Shown here piece by piece: positions 44,383 through 55,579 of a stretch of DNA of 64,000 bases (position 1 is its first letter; every line of letters starts with the position of its first letter). Source of the stretch: Tetrapyrgos nigripes (lineage: Eukaryota; Basidiomycota; Agaricomycetes; Agaricales; Campanellaceae); NCBI GenBank assembly GCA_013368315.1, contig JAACJM010000062.1, positions 336,710 through 400,709 of the forward strand, given 5' to 3'. The notes under the pieces were generated by a model, which did not search any database, was not told where the DNA came from, and worked only from the letters and a program-made list of their open reading frames with translations. A program made the position numbers and the translations under genes.

Positions 44383-45860
44383 CGGAGGTATAGGACGGGC
44401 AGGGCTTACAGCATCGATGGCCACGACTTTTGCTCAGATGATGATTGCATAGACTCCTGCTCGACTCTGTGACATAAGCTCACGACTCATAGAAGACGTA
44501 TAGGCTGCGTGTGCTAAGGACGGGACTTTTCTATTTATTCTGTATCATTGTCGATACTGTTGTACTGCACATTCGGACTCTTTATTCGGACTCTTTCTAG
44601 ACATCTTGATGCATTGCTTTCGAAATCGTAGGTAGTTTTAGAAATACAGCTTTTGTAATTACTCGTACACCTCTGCGCACTGCTTTATCTAACGTACATA
44701 TATAGAACTTATTTCTGGAATTCCTTTGGCAATAAGAAGATGTACCAATACTGCCAGCGCTGTCCTCGTTCCTTCCTTAACTCCTTTCCTCAATGAGGAC
44801 CCGCAACTTTGTATCCAACAGCAGTCATGGACTGTGTACCTGTTCGAGGGTTATCGCGCTGCCGAGCCGTGATACTTACTAGCTTCTAGAAAGGACGGTG
44901 ACTTGACTAGTTAACAATCTTGTCCGGAGTGGGTACTAAATCTTTAGGGGGCTTTCGCGTTTTATCTCGCCGCTGGGCCATGAATATCTTCTTCAGATTG
45001 TAACCGGTACCGGTGGCGACGTCAACTAGTAAGTCTACGATATCATCTATAGATTCTTGTACCGAGTCATGGGTTCGGGCCTGTAAAGCCTGAGTGGATC
45101 CAGCTACTCCGGGAAGGACTCGGAGGTGACGCTTTCCGACCACTGTGCTCTGGATGGGATTAGAGAGTAGTAGTAGTGATTCACGTACAAGTTGGATTGT
45201 ATCGCGCAGTGAGCAAAAGATGATATCTCTATTCCGAGTTTTCTCAGCTTCAAAAGTCGATTCAGATGCACATTGCCCGTCTTCGAGTCATGCTACGGTT
45301 ACTGGAGTTCGGGACGGACGATCTTTCTAGTACTACGAGGGTTTAATGCCTATTTTGGATTGCGACGCCTTCAGGTACCACGGTCTAAACTCGAGCGCTC
45401 TTCTCAGCGCCATCAATGACTAAATATCGGTCATGTACCAACCGAAAGCTGTATGTGGATCCTTGTCCACTCCCGTCAAGCTGAGGTATCTTGGTGCACC
45501 GGCTTCCGACTTGCTCACTGTCGTTATCCACAATGAGTGACGTCTTCTGTCAACATTTCAATTGCGCGTACCGAAGGAAGTATTGGTGCGCACCGTCGTT
45601 TTTTGACGCGGATTGACCGCGGCCATTCAATATTCGACCTCTTCACGGCGTCAATCATTCCAAGAAAGCTTCGAGTCGCTGGTAGAGGCTCTCCCGGTAC
45701 ATACTTGGCCAAACGGATTTTCGGAAATACAAAGTCATCTTAGATAGACGCAGAGGCATCTATAAAACCTGGCTGAGACTTCAAGTTTCACTCAGAACAA
45801 AGTCACAAAGTTCACTCTCTGTGAAGTCTCCCATCCAAGAAGTGATCCTGGAATCAAAAA
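44383..45860. other. Intergenic between the two GST genes
   Basis: The minus strand has an open stretch, 45292-44907, ending VPTPDKIVN, with natural-looking composition (LEDGQCASESTFEAEKTRN, DSVQESIDDIVDLLVDVA). Its first ATG is at 45143. A further minus frame lies at 45712-45524 (MAKYVPGEPLPATRSFLG). They might be exons of one small unrecognised gene, but I could not join them with certainty. Confidence 0.35.
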
Positions 45861-46686
45861 ATGTCGCGTAGCAGCGCGTATTCGACGTCAGGCCCTCCTA
45901 TCATAACCTTGTATGATATTCGTGGACCAAGTCCTCAACCTTGGGCACCTAGTATTTGGCGTATCAGGTACTTATTCCTACAGGTTCTAAGATACTTATT
46001 GCTGACTTCCTCGCTAAAGATTCATTCTGAACTACAAACGTCTCCGCTACCGTACTGTTTGGGTTGATTTCCCCGACATCGAAACTACACTTCGCTCTAT
46101 CAGAGCCCCTGCCAGTTCCATTCGCAGTGACGGAAGACCAGTGTACACCCTTCCCGTCATCGTCGATCCCACACGCAATCCTCGAGCCCCAGAAATCCTT
46201 TCCAATCCCAACAACATCGCTGAATACCTCGAGACCTTATACCCCGCACGTCCTGTATTTCCCGAAGGCTCACGGGCATTACAAACCCTATTCGTGCATT
46301 ATATCCAAGAAGTCTTTGCCAAACCACTGTTACCTATTATGATACCCCTAAGCCACCAACGGCTCCCATCTCGAAGTCAACCCCAGCTTTCACCAGGCCC
46401 GAGTATGCACCCTCTTCCTCCTGGCCCAGAACGCGAACGGGCATGGGCCTTGGTAAAAGAGCAGTTTGATTTCCTTGCTTCGGTTCTTGATAAAAATGTA
46501 GGTGATGGAGATGGGGTTTGCGCGATGGGACATCATCTTTCTTATGCGGACTTTGCTTTGTGCTCGGTGTTGATTTGGATAGAGAATATGGCTACACTCG
46601 ATGGCTGGGCTAGGATCAAGCAATGGAATGGAGGGAGATGGGAGAGGTTGCGAGAGAGATGTAAAGACTATATGGATGTTTTTTAG
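45861..46686 (+). CDS. Glutathione S-transferase, UstS-like (copy 2)
   Basis: Two exons (45861-45967, 46020-46686; 774 nt, 257 residues), with the single intron at the same codon as copy 1 (within the Arg before FILNYKRLRYRT). Conserved: ITLYDIRG, WAPSIWRIRFILNYKRLRYRTVW, YTLPVIVDPTRNP, ILSNPNNIAEYLE, FPEGSRALQTLFVHYIQEVFAKPLLP, KEQFDFLASVLDKNVGDGDG and LSYADFALCSVLIW. It is shorter than copy 1 in the variable loop before PLPPGPERER. The strong match over both domains indicates a tandem duplication older than that of the transaldolases. Confidence 0.88.
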
Positions 46687-48938
46687 TGGAGGGTATAATC
46701 ACTAAGTTCAACTCGAACGGCGGTTGATCCATCAACTTGAAATTCCACTTATCCACTACACACCCATTTTAGAATAATCAGTAGTTTGTGCATCCTATTT
46801 TTTCGTGCACCAAAAAAGCTGCACAAATCTCTCCTTACGAAATCTGAGTCCAAATAACAAAGCTCTTCAGCAATATGACGAATATTCGTAAAGCATGTCA
46901 GAGACACATATTCGTCTACACTCATTTTCCGCAGCAAGTTCACACAGATGTGATTGGTGGTTAGTACTGGGAAGAAATGGATGGATTTGAAGCTCTTTGG
47001 AAACGCTCAAAACGAAAGACTTCAAGTTGGCACAGCCCCCAGCCTGGCAGATATCTCGTCTCGAATAAATGGAATATTTATATTGTGTAATTACGGGTAA
47101 AAGGCCTGCGTTTTTGAGTTTTCGACAGTGATATGTACATGGTAACAAATGAAAATTCTTCAGACAAGTTTTGGACAAGTCGCACAGAGCCAGTCACTCA
47201 GTGGGAGACCGCCAACGTGACACAGTGCCACACTACCGGGTTGCTGGAGTCCGGGTGTTTTTTGATCTCAATAGCTCGGGATGAGGTCAATTTCCTATCT
47301 ATCTCTGTAAAGCAAGCTGTTTGACGTGCTGGGAGATCCTACATCACTTGCTGTCAGGGTTAGAAGCCAAGTAACAGTGTGGCGTGTCAACAATATTGCA
47401 GCGAGAAATATATCAGTGATGTCATTTGTTAATACGTTGTGGTGATGCGTTGTGATCACCATAGGTTGGTCAAACGGCTTCAGTGTCCGCCCTTCGTTCA
47501 TTGATGAGAAAAATCACGCCCATGTCATTATGATCAACTTCAACTTGATGATTTAGCTCTGGTCCTCAAAAAATCCTGCAATCGATGTCAGACCGAGGTC
47601 GTAGTTGTTCCTAGTTGTCCACGGAAAACGCACTCATTAAGGTGTCTTCCGGCACTATTTACCTGAGGCTAAATATCATCGTTGAGAGACTTGGAGGCAT
47701 ACTTACTTACCTCCATATAAGTAAATGAAACAACGGCGATCTTTTGAACTGACTCTGATAAGCTTGCGTCATGTTAGGGAGGAACTGAATTTTGGCCTTT
47801 AGACTTGGAGGATAACGATCGCGCATAAGTACCTGTGAAGTACGCGACAATAATAAAAGTCCCGATCTGCCAACGCTTAGCCTTGTGCCAGCATAAATGA
47901 TCTTGATGGCGGGGTTAGGGTACTAATCATTCGTCGGCGGCCGATCATCAGGAGCGGAGTCGAGACAAAGCTGAGATGAAAGTCAAGCAAGATTTCAGGT
48001 CCCACGGAAAGGTTGATCATTAACAAAAAGTACATAAATACGTTTGACCCTAGTTTGATTTCTCTACAAGATCTCACTGTCAATCTAGGCTTGTACTCTG
48101 GTCATTAATCAACACAGATGTATCCTACTGAATTTGATTTCGAGCTTGGACTGGGAGAACTAGGGCGAACTGTGAATGAGCCTCAAAAGATAACGACCAA
48201 GTCAAGATGCCATTGGCCCAACTCGAAGTTGGCAGGGCCGATCCAAAAGAAGATAGTTATCGAAAAGGGAGATCCTCATTGTCAAGCTTGTCAGATGGAC
48301 CATCTAACCAGGGATGTAACTACAGGTGAGAAGCTTAGAGTCTAGACCGGCAATTCACAGTGTTACTGATTCCCAGCATGAAATTCGTATTCATGTGTGG
48401 CGATCGACCTTTTGACGGCTGCACCCGGTAAGTATCGTATGTAGGATTCGAATGATACGTCAGGTTCTAACAATTTTCAGACCTAACACAGGAAGATTTG
48501 TAAGAGTTGACCGAAATCTCAGCATATTCACGGGGACCTCAGGTTTGAACTCCGAGCCGATATTGGTATACATACGATGGTGGGTCTCGACGGCGCATCA
48601 TGATATTGCTCAGTAATGACAAAAGGAAATAATGACTAAATCCTGGCCAGTCATTTCATAAGGGAAGAAGACTAAATAGAATTGAAAATCCGAGAAAGGC
48701 ACTTAAGCGAGTAAATGTAAGGAATCAATGGCAGAGACAGGTAAAGAATCAACGGCATAGACACAGAGAGAGCATAGAGAGAGGTAAGGAATTAATGGCA
48801 TAGAGGGGGGCAGAGAGAGAGAGAGAGAAATCATGGAAAAAGCGATGAAGAATCTGAATTTCTTCCAGAAAGACAGCTCGCATCAGCCTCTAGATGAAGA
48901 GATAGTAGTATAACAAGCACTTACGATGAATGAAGCAT
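46687..48938. other. Intergenic, no gene supported
   Basis: No recognised coding region. A short purine-rich tandem repeat lies at about 48715-48835, with three diverged copies of AAGGAATCAATGGCAKAGA and a GAGAGAGAGA run. This is the transition from the gene-dense part to the transposon island. Confidence 0.45.
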
Positions 48939-49218
48939 TCAAGCAAATGGACAATTCGTTGCGTGTTCTCCGTTTGTCCATCCACACGCGCTGCATGTAG
49001 GACCTGATTGAGGGGTGTCATCGGGACTAGTACTTGCGCAGCCAGAATTGGTGTAGGAGGCAAGTCCGAATTGGATACACTGCGATTCGTCCTGAGTGGC
49101 GCAGGCAGAAGACTCGCATTCTGAGTCATAGTGCTGTGCCACCACGGCATCGGTAAGGACGTCGACGATAGATGGAAACGAGAACGCATCGATATCAGGC
49201 AAAATGATTCGGAGGTAT
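48939..49218 (-). CDS. Small hypothetical protein
   Basis: On the minus strand a natural-looking frame reads MPYLRIILPDIDAFSFPSIV from an ATG near 49221, then an Asp/Ser/Cys-rich tail with SGPTCSACGWTNGEHATNC, ending at 48939. A TATAAAAG lies upstream at about 49324-49317. The four cysteines in the tail (CSAC...C) could bind metal. I do not recognise the family. It could be a single exon of a longer gene or chance. Confidence 0.3.
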
Positions 49219-49688
49219 GGCATGGCTCTTCGGGATATTTCGTACAAGGCTTGGCTGGAGAGCGAGTCGAAATTTGAAAGTGGAGATGATGATTCCAGAG
49301 AGTCGAAGTAGGCCAGCTTTTATACGCACACCTATGTTGCTCGATATATCGAAGAAAAAAGCAAACCAAAGAAGGGTAAGTGCCAGTGGAAGTGCGACCA
49401 TTAAAATTTTTTCTTCAAGTTTCAAAAGTTCTGACTCGGAGGACGAGTGGCGGTCAACATAGGAGGAGGTGATATTGTCCTACGCGCTAAATCTAGAAGA
49501 TGTTGAGCTTTCCGTTCTAGAACCAGTGTGCTATCGCGATAAGTGATGGTGGCAAGAAATTTGTGACCCAAAAAATGATTACACAGACTTGCTAGTAGTG
49601 GTCTTATTTGCGTACATAGTAGTTCGACGCTTAGCAGTTCTTTTGATTTTTCTCTCTTCTGGACGAAGTCATCCTGTGGGCGCAAGTA

Positions 49689-50037
49689 CTGTATTGTTTC
49701 GATCGTAGGTTCAGGGGTGTGACACTGTGACCGCTGAACGTCGCCTGAGGTGAGGTTCAGAGCAAATTTTTGAGTGTGACACCCCAAGTTCAAAGTCAGA
49801 TTTGACCCCAAGATGCTGCATTATGAGCTCAAATTGGGCAAAGCTCAGAGGAAATTACATAAATAAGACGAAAGAAGTGCTAAAAGTTGGAAGGCGGAGG
49901 GAAAATTTGCCTTTTTTATGTTTCAGCCTTACCCAGTCACACGTTCAGTGGCCAATGTGACCTGTGACAGATTTCAAAAAAACTCAGTTCAGCAAGGCCT
50001 GTGACGTGTGACTGAACCTACGATCGAAACAGTACAG
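49689..50037. mobile_element. Tc1/mariner-type MITE, family B
   Basis: A 349-bp element with inverted ends CTGTAYTGTTTCGATCGTAG continuing to TTCA (one mismatch over 25 bp), flanked by TA at 49687-49688 and 50038-50039. Same CTGTA terminus and TA target as the MITE at 14307, but with unrelated interior and distinct inner TIR. Non-coding. Confidence 0.8.
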
Positions 50038-50950
50038 TATCTTAGTATCTGAATTGGATGACTGAAGATGGAATGTTCATTTTAGAATCAGTATGCTACC
50101 GTCACGGTCGGCAATTCAACAATGATCATACAAGTCTGATTGTAGGCGCCCGTGACATATTTACATACCTTGAGGCTCAACAGCATCTTTTTAATTTTTT
50201 GTTTCTTGAGCAAGAACAAGGAAGTTCTCTTATCCGGCACGTATCTTATTTGATTTGAACGGTTTGAAGTGAGTATTATTAATAACGAACCTTGCAATCA
50301 GCTGGCCCACTGGCAGCCAGCTGCGGGTCCATATCAGAAGTTGTGTACTTAGCTAGTAGCTTCACAGCTTTTGTGATTTTTTCTTTGTTTCTTTTGGACG
50401 AGCCTCGAGGCCCTACTGTGGGCGTAAGAGGTCCAGCTGGCGCTTATCAGTACTATGTAGTTATTCCTGTCATGGGAAATATCAACTCCATTTGTCCAAT
50501 GTTGAAGCAATTGTGTGCCAGTGCGACAGTATGTACTCAGTCATTTTACCATCGATGTACCGTCGATATGGTGCGTCCGCAGCTAGTCAAAGATAGAAGG
50601 GCTCGAGTTTTCATGTAATAGATCTGATTAATTAATTCAAGAGATTCAGGAATACAGGAGTAGAAATGATTCAAATGAACCAAAAGTACTTAGTTGCGTT
50701 AGCGCTCCGACACGAAGTGAAGGTAAGAGACAGAAAGACAGCAACTCGGATGACGTCACCAGACTGACCCAGACGATCGACGATCCCCGGCAACAAAAAA
50801 TGACTCCGCGGAACCTTTTTTTACTTCCTTCCTACCCTTTCAGAAATGCGTTCCGTATTTGTATACCGCTCTTTCTCTCGTTTTCAGCCATCAACAAACC
50901 TTGTTTGAGATTTCATAAACTGCAGGCTTTGTACACTATGTATTGACAGT
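50038..50950. other. Stretch without a supported gene, before the tRNA
   Basis: A frame at 50292-50618 (108 codons, MQSAGPLAASCGS) is open but without a recognised domain. It sits between a MITE and a tRNA in transposon-rich DNA. Confidence 0.35.
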
Positions 50951-51048
50951 GGCCGCCTGGCGAAATGGCATCGCGTCTGACTACGATGTGTCAGCTGAAT
51001 CAAAATCATGTAATCAGGAGATTGCAGGTTCGACCCCTGCGGTGGTCA
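50951..51048 (+). tRNA. tRNA-Arg(ACG): tRNA-Arg (anticodon ACG), intron-containing
   Basis: The cloverleaf can be drawn fully. The acceptor GGCCGCC pairs with GGTGGTC (two G-U pairs). The D arm is GCG...CGC. Anticodon stem TCTGA pairs with TCAGG, and the loop is CT-ACG-A-A. The T arm is GCAGG-TTCGACC-CCTGC, and the discriminator is A (51048). A 26-nt intron (TGTGTCAGCTGAATCAAAAT then CATGTA) follows A37, the canonical eukaryotic position. A T-rich tract (CTTCTTTTCC) starts at 51052 and could end Pol III transcription. ACG, edited to ICG, reads CGN arginine codons. It stands alone inside the transposon island. Confidence 0.92.
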
Positions 51049-51299
51049 TGATCTTCTTTTCCAAGGCTTTTGCTCTTGTCTCTTTTTTCTTTGGAATTTT
51101 TGTCGTTTGGTGTCGCCATGTAAGTATACGTTTGATATTTGATTTTCGAAATGATTCAGTGGGTCAGTGGAACTAGCTTGTGTACATGTGCAGCTATAGA
51201 CTGTAACTATAATGTAAGTGTGTAGTACTATGTAGTACTATCAAAAGCTTGACAGAAGCAAATACATACCACCCAGCAGAATCAAAGTCAAGGCAATCC

Positions 51300-51967
51300 A
51301 CAGTCCTCCCCATTTAACATGGATCACTTGCATGAACAGAATACTCATGCACAAAACTGACCTTGTAACTCTCCTGCCTCCATCTTCCGATCCTAAATGA
51401 GGAGATTACTGAAACTGACATTGATATTCTAAAATCCTACCTCTCTGCCCACCCCCATGCAGCATGTTAACACTTCCAGCATTGACAACACCACCTACTC
51501 CCTCATCCTCAATGTCAACAATGACATCCTCTGCCATCTCTATCATGAATGCTTTTGCACAGGTGAAGTGCCTTCTGCCTGGCTAATCACTCTGCTCTCT
51601 GCTCTCTGCCTTACCTAAATGGAGCAAAGATCTTTCTGACCCCAACAACTACTGTGCTATAGCCCTCAAAAGTTGTTTTTTGAAGTTTGGCACCTTGTCC
51701 TCCAAAAACTGACCACTGTTTCTGAGCATGGTAACCTCATTCCTCCCTCCCAGAACAGTTTCCACTCTGGTCACCGTACTAATAACAATGCATTTATCTT
51801 GCATTCACTTATCAAATACTTTCACAGTCACAATGAAACCCTGTTTGTTGCCTTCATTGATATATCCAACACATTCCCCACCACTAACCACAATGCTCTC
51901 TGGAACTGTCTTGATGATCTTGGCCTCACCAGCATTTATTATGACTGACTGTGAAACCTCTACACAA
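51300..51967 (+). pseudogene. LINE-type reverse transcriptase, left part
   Basis: Degenerate non-LTR retrotransposon RT with stops and frame changes: CFCTGEVPSAWLITLLSA, DPNNYCAIALKSC, then the best-preserved frame 51673-51948 reading LIPPSQNSFHSGHRTNNNAF and LFVAFIDISNTFPTTNHNALW. The F-x-D block is the RT catalytic A motif. The sequence is cut at 51967 by the 3.35-kb element and continues at 55323. Confidence 0.7.
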
Positions 51968-52131
51968 ACACACTGGAAGCAAATCCCTATAAATACGCCG
52001 CCATACAGGGGTATTACAGCAGCCTTACTACAAGTCATTCAATAAGTAACACACCTTACATTACAGAAGTATTACAAACACATATATTTTTCAGAACAAT
52101 GCTGTAAGACTGCTATAAAGCAGGGGGATTA

Positions 52132-52281
52132 CTGTACTATTCCAATCAATTCATGAGTCATGCGTCACACCCAATTTTGGGTGACCCCGCCAATAAATTT
52201 TTCTCGATTTTTCCGATTTTCTGAGATTTTTTGAAAAAATTAAAAAGTCACGTGCATTGTGAATTGAACGAAAAAGTACAG
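52132..52281. mobile_element. MITE inserted in the left arm of the fold-back element
   Basis: 150 bp, with CTGTACTATTCCAATCAATT at the left end and ...AAAAAGTACAG at the right, flanked by TA (52130-52131, 52282-52283). The opposite arm has the unoccupied site GGGGGATTACAGCAACA (minus strand, TA at 55162-55163). This proves insertion after the arms formed and TA as the target duplication. It is related to the MITE at 14307 by its terminal 20 bp. Confidence 0.85.
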
Positions 52282-53002
52282 TACAGCAACATTTCAGTGT
52301 GACATAGTGTCACAGTAATACATTCTGTAATACTGCCAAGAAATACAGAGGTATTTCAGAGTGACACTGGAAGAAATTCCTGTAATTAGCCTGCCATACA
52401 GGGGTATTATGATGTCCTTACAACAAGGAATTCAATAAGTAATACACCTTACATTACAGGAGTATTACAAACACATATATTTTTCAGAACAATATTGTAA
52501 GACTGCTGTAAAGCAGGGTGGATTACAGGAACATTTCAGTGTGACATGCTGTCACAGTAATACATTCTCTAATACTGCTGAGAAATACAGAGGTATTTCA
52601 GAGTGGCACACAGTCACAGTAAATCTCACAGTAAGTCAAGACAGTATTACAGGGGATTTACAACATTGGATTATGTAGTAAATCTTCAGTCCTGACAAAG
52701 GTATTTACAAGAGACTTACTGTGACATTTGAGTCACAGTAATACATTGGTAAGACAGTGTGGATTACAGAGAGAATACAAGAATCAGAAAGTAAAATTTG
52801 AATGTGGTAATTCACCTGAAAAATTCTGGTGCTGTGACAGAGGATAAACAATGTGACAATTAAGTCACAGTAATACTGCAATAAGAAACAAAGTATTACA
52901 GAGGTTTTACATGGATGCTGAGATTTTGGAATGTATGCTGTAAGGCATCAGGACTTACAGGAGACTTATCAAAAACAAAGATGGAGGACAAATGATATGA
53001 AA

Positions 53003-53372
53003 GGATTCAGGGTGTATTCATGGAAAATTCACAGGACATATTCAGGGTGTATTCATGGACAATTCACAGGATGTATTCAGGGTGTATTCAGGGTGTATTC
53101 AGGGTGTATTCAAGGCGTATTCAGGGTGTATTCAGGGTGTATCCAGGGTGGACATATTCAGGGTGTATTCAGGGTGTATTCAAGACATATTCAGGATGTA
53201 TTCAGGATGTATTCAGGCTGTATTCAGGACGTATTCAAGGCATATTCAGGACATATTCAAGGTGTACTCAGGGTGTATTCAGGGTGTATTCAGGACATAT
53301 TCAGGGCATATTCAGGACATATTCAAGGTGTATTCAGGGTGTATTCAGGATGTATTCACAAGACATAGTCAG
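53003..53372 (+). repeat. 11-bp tandem array, forward orientation
   Basis: About 33 copies of ATTCAGGGTGT and variants (ATTCAGGACAT, ATTCAAGGTGT, ATTCAGGATGT). Some units are replaced by longer spacers (CATGGAAAATTCACAGGAC). The repeat has no stops in any frame, so the long frames it yields are artefacts of an 11-nt unit. Confidence 0.9.
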
Positions 53373-53375
53373 GGT

Positions 53376-54420
53376 GGAATACACCCTGAATACGTCCTGA
53401 ATGTCCTGAATACATCTTGAATATGTCCTGAATATGTCCTGAGTACGCCCTGAGTACGCCCTGAATATGCCCTGAATATGCCCTGAATATGTCCTGAATA
53501 TGTCCTGAATACTCCTGAATACACCCTGAATACACCCTGAATACGCCTTGAATATGTGCTGAATACGTCCTGAATACACCCTGACTACACCCTGAATACA
53601 TTCTGAATATGTCCGGAATACATCCTGAATACACCCTGAATATGCCCTGAATATGCCCTGAATACGTCCTGTGAATTCTCCATGAATACACCCTGAATAT
53701 GCCTTGAATATGTCCTGAATACATCCTGAATACTCCCTGAATATGCCTTGAATACACCCTGAATACACCTTGAATATGTCCTGAATATGTGCTGAATACA
53801 CCCTGAATATGCCCTGAATATGCCCTGAATACGTCCTGTGAATTCTCCATGAATATGCCCTGAATATGCCTTGAATATGTCCTGAATATGTCCTGAATAC
53901 TCCCTGAATATGCCTTGAATCCACCCTGAATCCACCCTGAATACGTACTGAATATGTCCTGAATACACCCTGAATACATCCTGAATACGTCCTGAATACA
54001 CCTTGAATATGTGCTGAATACGTCCTGAATACACCCTGAATACACCCTGAATATGTCCTGAATATGTCCTGAATACGCACTGAATATGCACCGAATATGT
54101 GCCAAATATGCCCTGAATACGCCCTGAATATGTCCTGTGAATACACCCTGAATACGCCTTGAATACGTCCTGAATACAGCCTGAATATGTCCTGAATATG
54201 TCCTGAATACACCTTGAATGAATACATACTGAATACATCCTGAATATGTCCTGAATACATCCTGAATACATCCTGAATATGTCCTGAATATGTCCTGAAT
54301 ATGCCTTAAATACATCCTGAATACGTCCTGAATACGTCCTGAATACGTCCTGAATACGCCCTGAATACGCCTTGAATATGCCCTGAATATGTCCTGTGAA
54401 TTGTCCATGAATACACCCTG
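53376..54420 (-). repeat. 11-bp tandem array, reverse orientation
   Basis: About 95 copies of the same unit in reverse complement (TGAATACACCC, TGAATATGTCC, TGAATACGTCC). The direction switches once, at about 53373-53380, the palindrome centre. This array is nearly three times longer than the forward one, so one arm has expanded or the other contracted. Spacers TGTGAATTCTCCATGAATA recur at about 53660, 53830 and 54390. Confidence 0.9.
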
Positions 54421-55325
54421 AATCCTTTCATATCATTTGTCCTCAATTGTTCCTTTTTTACCCATCTTTGTTTTTGATAAGTTTCCTGTAAGTCCTGATG
54501 CCTTACAGCATACATTCCAAAATCTCAGCATCCATGTAAAACCTCTGTAATACTTTGTTTCTTACTGCAGTATTACTGTGACTTAACTGTCACATTGTTT
54601 ATCCTCTGTCATGACACTGGAATTTTCAGGTGAATTACCACATTCAAATTTTACTTTCTGATTCTTGTATTCTCTCTGTAATCCACACTGTCTTACCAAT
54701 GTATTACTGTGACTCAAATGTCACAGTAAGTCTCTTGTAAATACCTTTGTCAGGACTGAAGATTTACTACATAATCCAATGTTGTAAATCCCCTGTAATA
54801 CTGTCTTGACTTACTGAGAGATTTACTGTGACTGTGTGTCACTCTGAAATACCTCTGTATTTCTCAGTGGTATTACAGAATGTATTACTGGGACAGCATG
54901 TCACACTGAAATGTTCCTGTAATCCACCCTGCTTTACAGCAGTCTTACAATATTGTTCTGAAAAATATATGTGTTTGTAATACTCCTGTAATGTAAGGTG
55001 TATTACTTATTGAATTCCTTGTTGTAAGGACATCATAATACCCCTGTATGGCAGGCTAATTACAGGAATTTCTTCCAGTGTCACTCTGAAATACCTCTGT
55101 ATTTCTTGGCAGTATTACAGAATGTATTACTGTGACACTATGTCACACTGAAATGTTGCTGTAATCCCCCCTGCTTTACAGCAGTCTTACAACATTGTTC
55201 TGAAAATCTATGTGTTTGTAATACTCCTGTAATGTAAGGTGTATTACTTATTGAATGACTTGTAGTAAGGCTGCTGTAATACCCCTGTATGGCAGCGTAT
55301 TTACAGGGATTTGCTTCTAGTGACA

Positions 55326-55576
55326 TGTGATACTGTTTGGTTTTGACTGATGAAGCTGGCTCTGGTGTCCTGATGGGTGAACCTGCTTCCCCTATGCTCT
55401 GGAACCTATACCTCTCCACCTTCTCATTACCTCCCCATTGTGATGACCTGACTTTAGATGGCATAACATTTTCACATTTGGAACATGCTGACAACATGGT
55501 TATCATCTCTCATTCAGCTATTAGCCTTCAACACCACTGGTGCTATGACAATGAAGTGGTTGTGGGCCAGCACTGA
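55326..55576 (+). pseudogene. LINE-type reverse transcriptase, right part
   Basis: Continues the RT cut at 51967: GVLMGEPASPMLWNLYLSTF (motif B region, G-x-P-x-SP-x-LWNLYL), DDLTLDGITFSHLEHADNMV, where HADNM stands at the catalytic ADD position (second Asp replaced by Asn), then IISHSAISLQHHW. The loss of Asp and upstream stops show it was already decaying. Confidence 0.7.
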
Positions 55577-55579
55577 AGC

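Larger units (their letters stand above)
51971..55322. mobile_element. CACTA-like fold-back element, 3352 bp, non-autonomous
   Basis: The element starts CACTGGAAGCAAATCCC and ends with the near-exact reverse complement GGGATTTGCTTCTAGTG. The trinucleotide ACA flanks both ends (51968-51970, 55323-55325). CACTR termini with 3-bp target duplication are the hallmark of the CACTA/CMC superfamily. Long inverted arms (about 1 kb each) extend from 51971 and from 55322 to the central array; each arm begins with two tandem ~240-bp units, the inner ones bounded by CACTGG at 52365 and CCAGTG at 55080. The centre holds 11-bp repeats. No transposase gene is present. It splits a LINE RT. Alternative: a fold-back (FB-like) element of another superfamily. 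Confidence 0.78.

Noticed and set aside
48890..49369. 159-codon minus-strand frame
   Set aside because: Its composition is less protein-like than the alternative frame ending at 48939, and it overlaps that frame fully; only the latter is listed, with low confidence.
53334..54408. Long minus-strand frames (up to 350 codons) with a repetitive Tyr/Ser/Gly/Ile/Gln protein
   Set aside because: An 11-bp unit without stops is open in every frame and gives an 11-residue periodic peptide in each. The same occurs on the plus strand at 52931-53420. There is no codon bias or promoter evidence for any one frame.
53003..54420. CRISPR-like array
   Set aside because: Units are directly adjacent 11-mers without unique spacers, and the host is a fungus.
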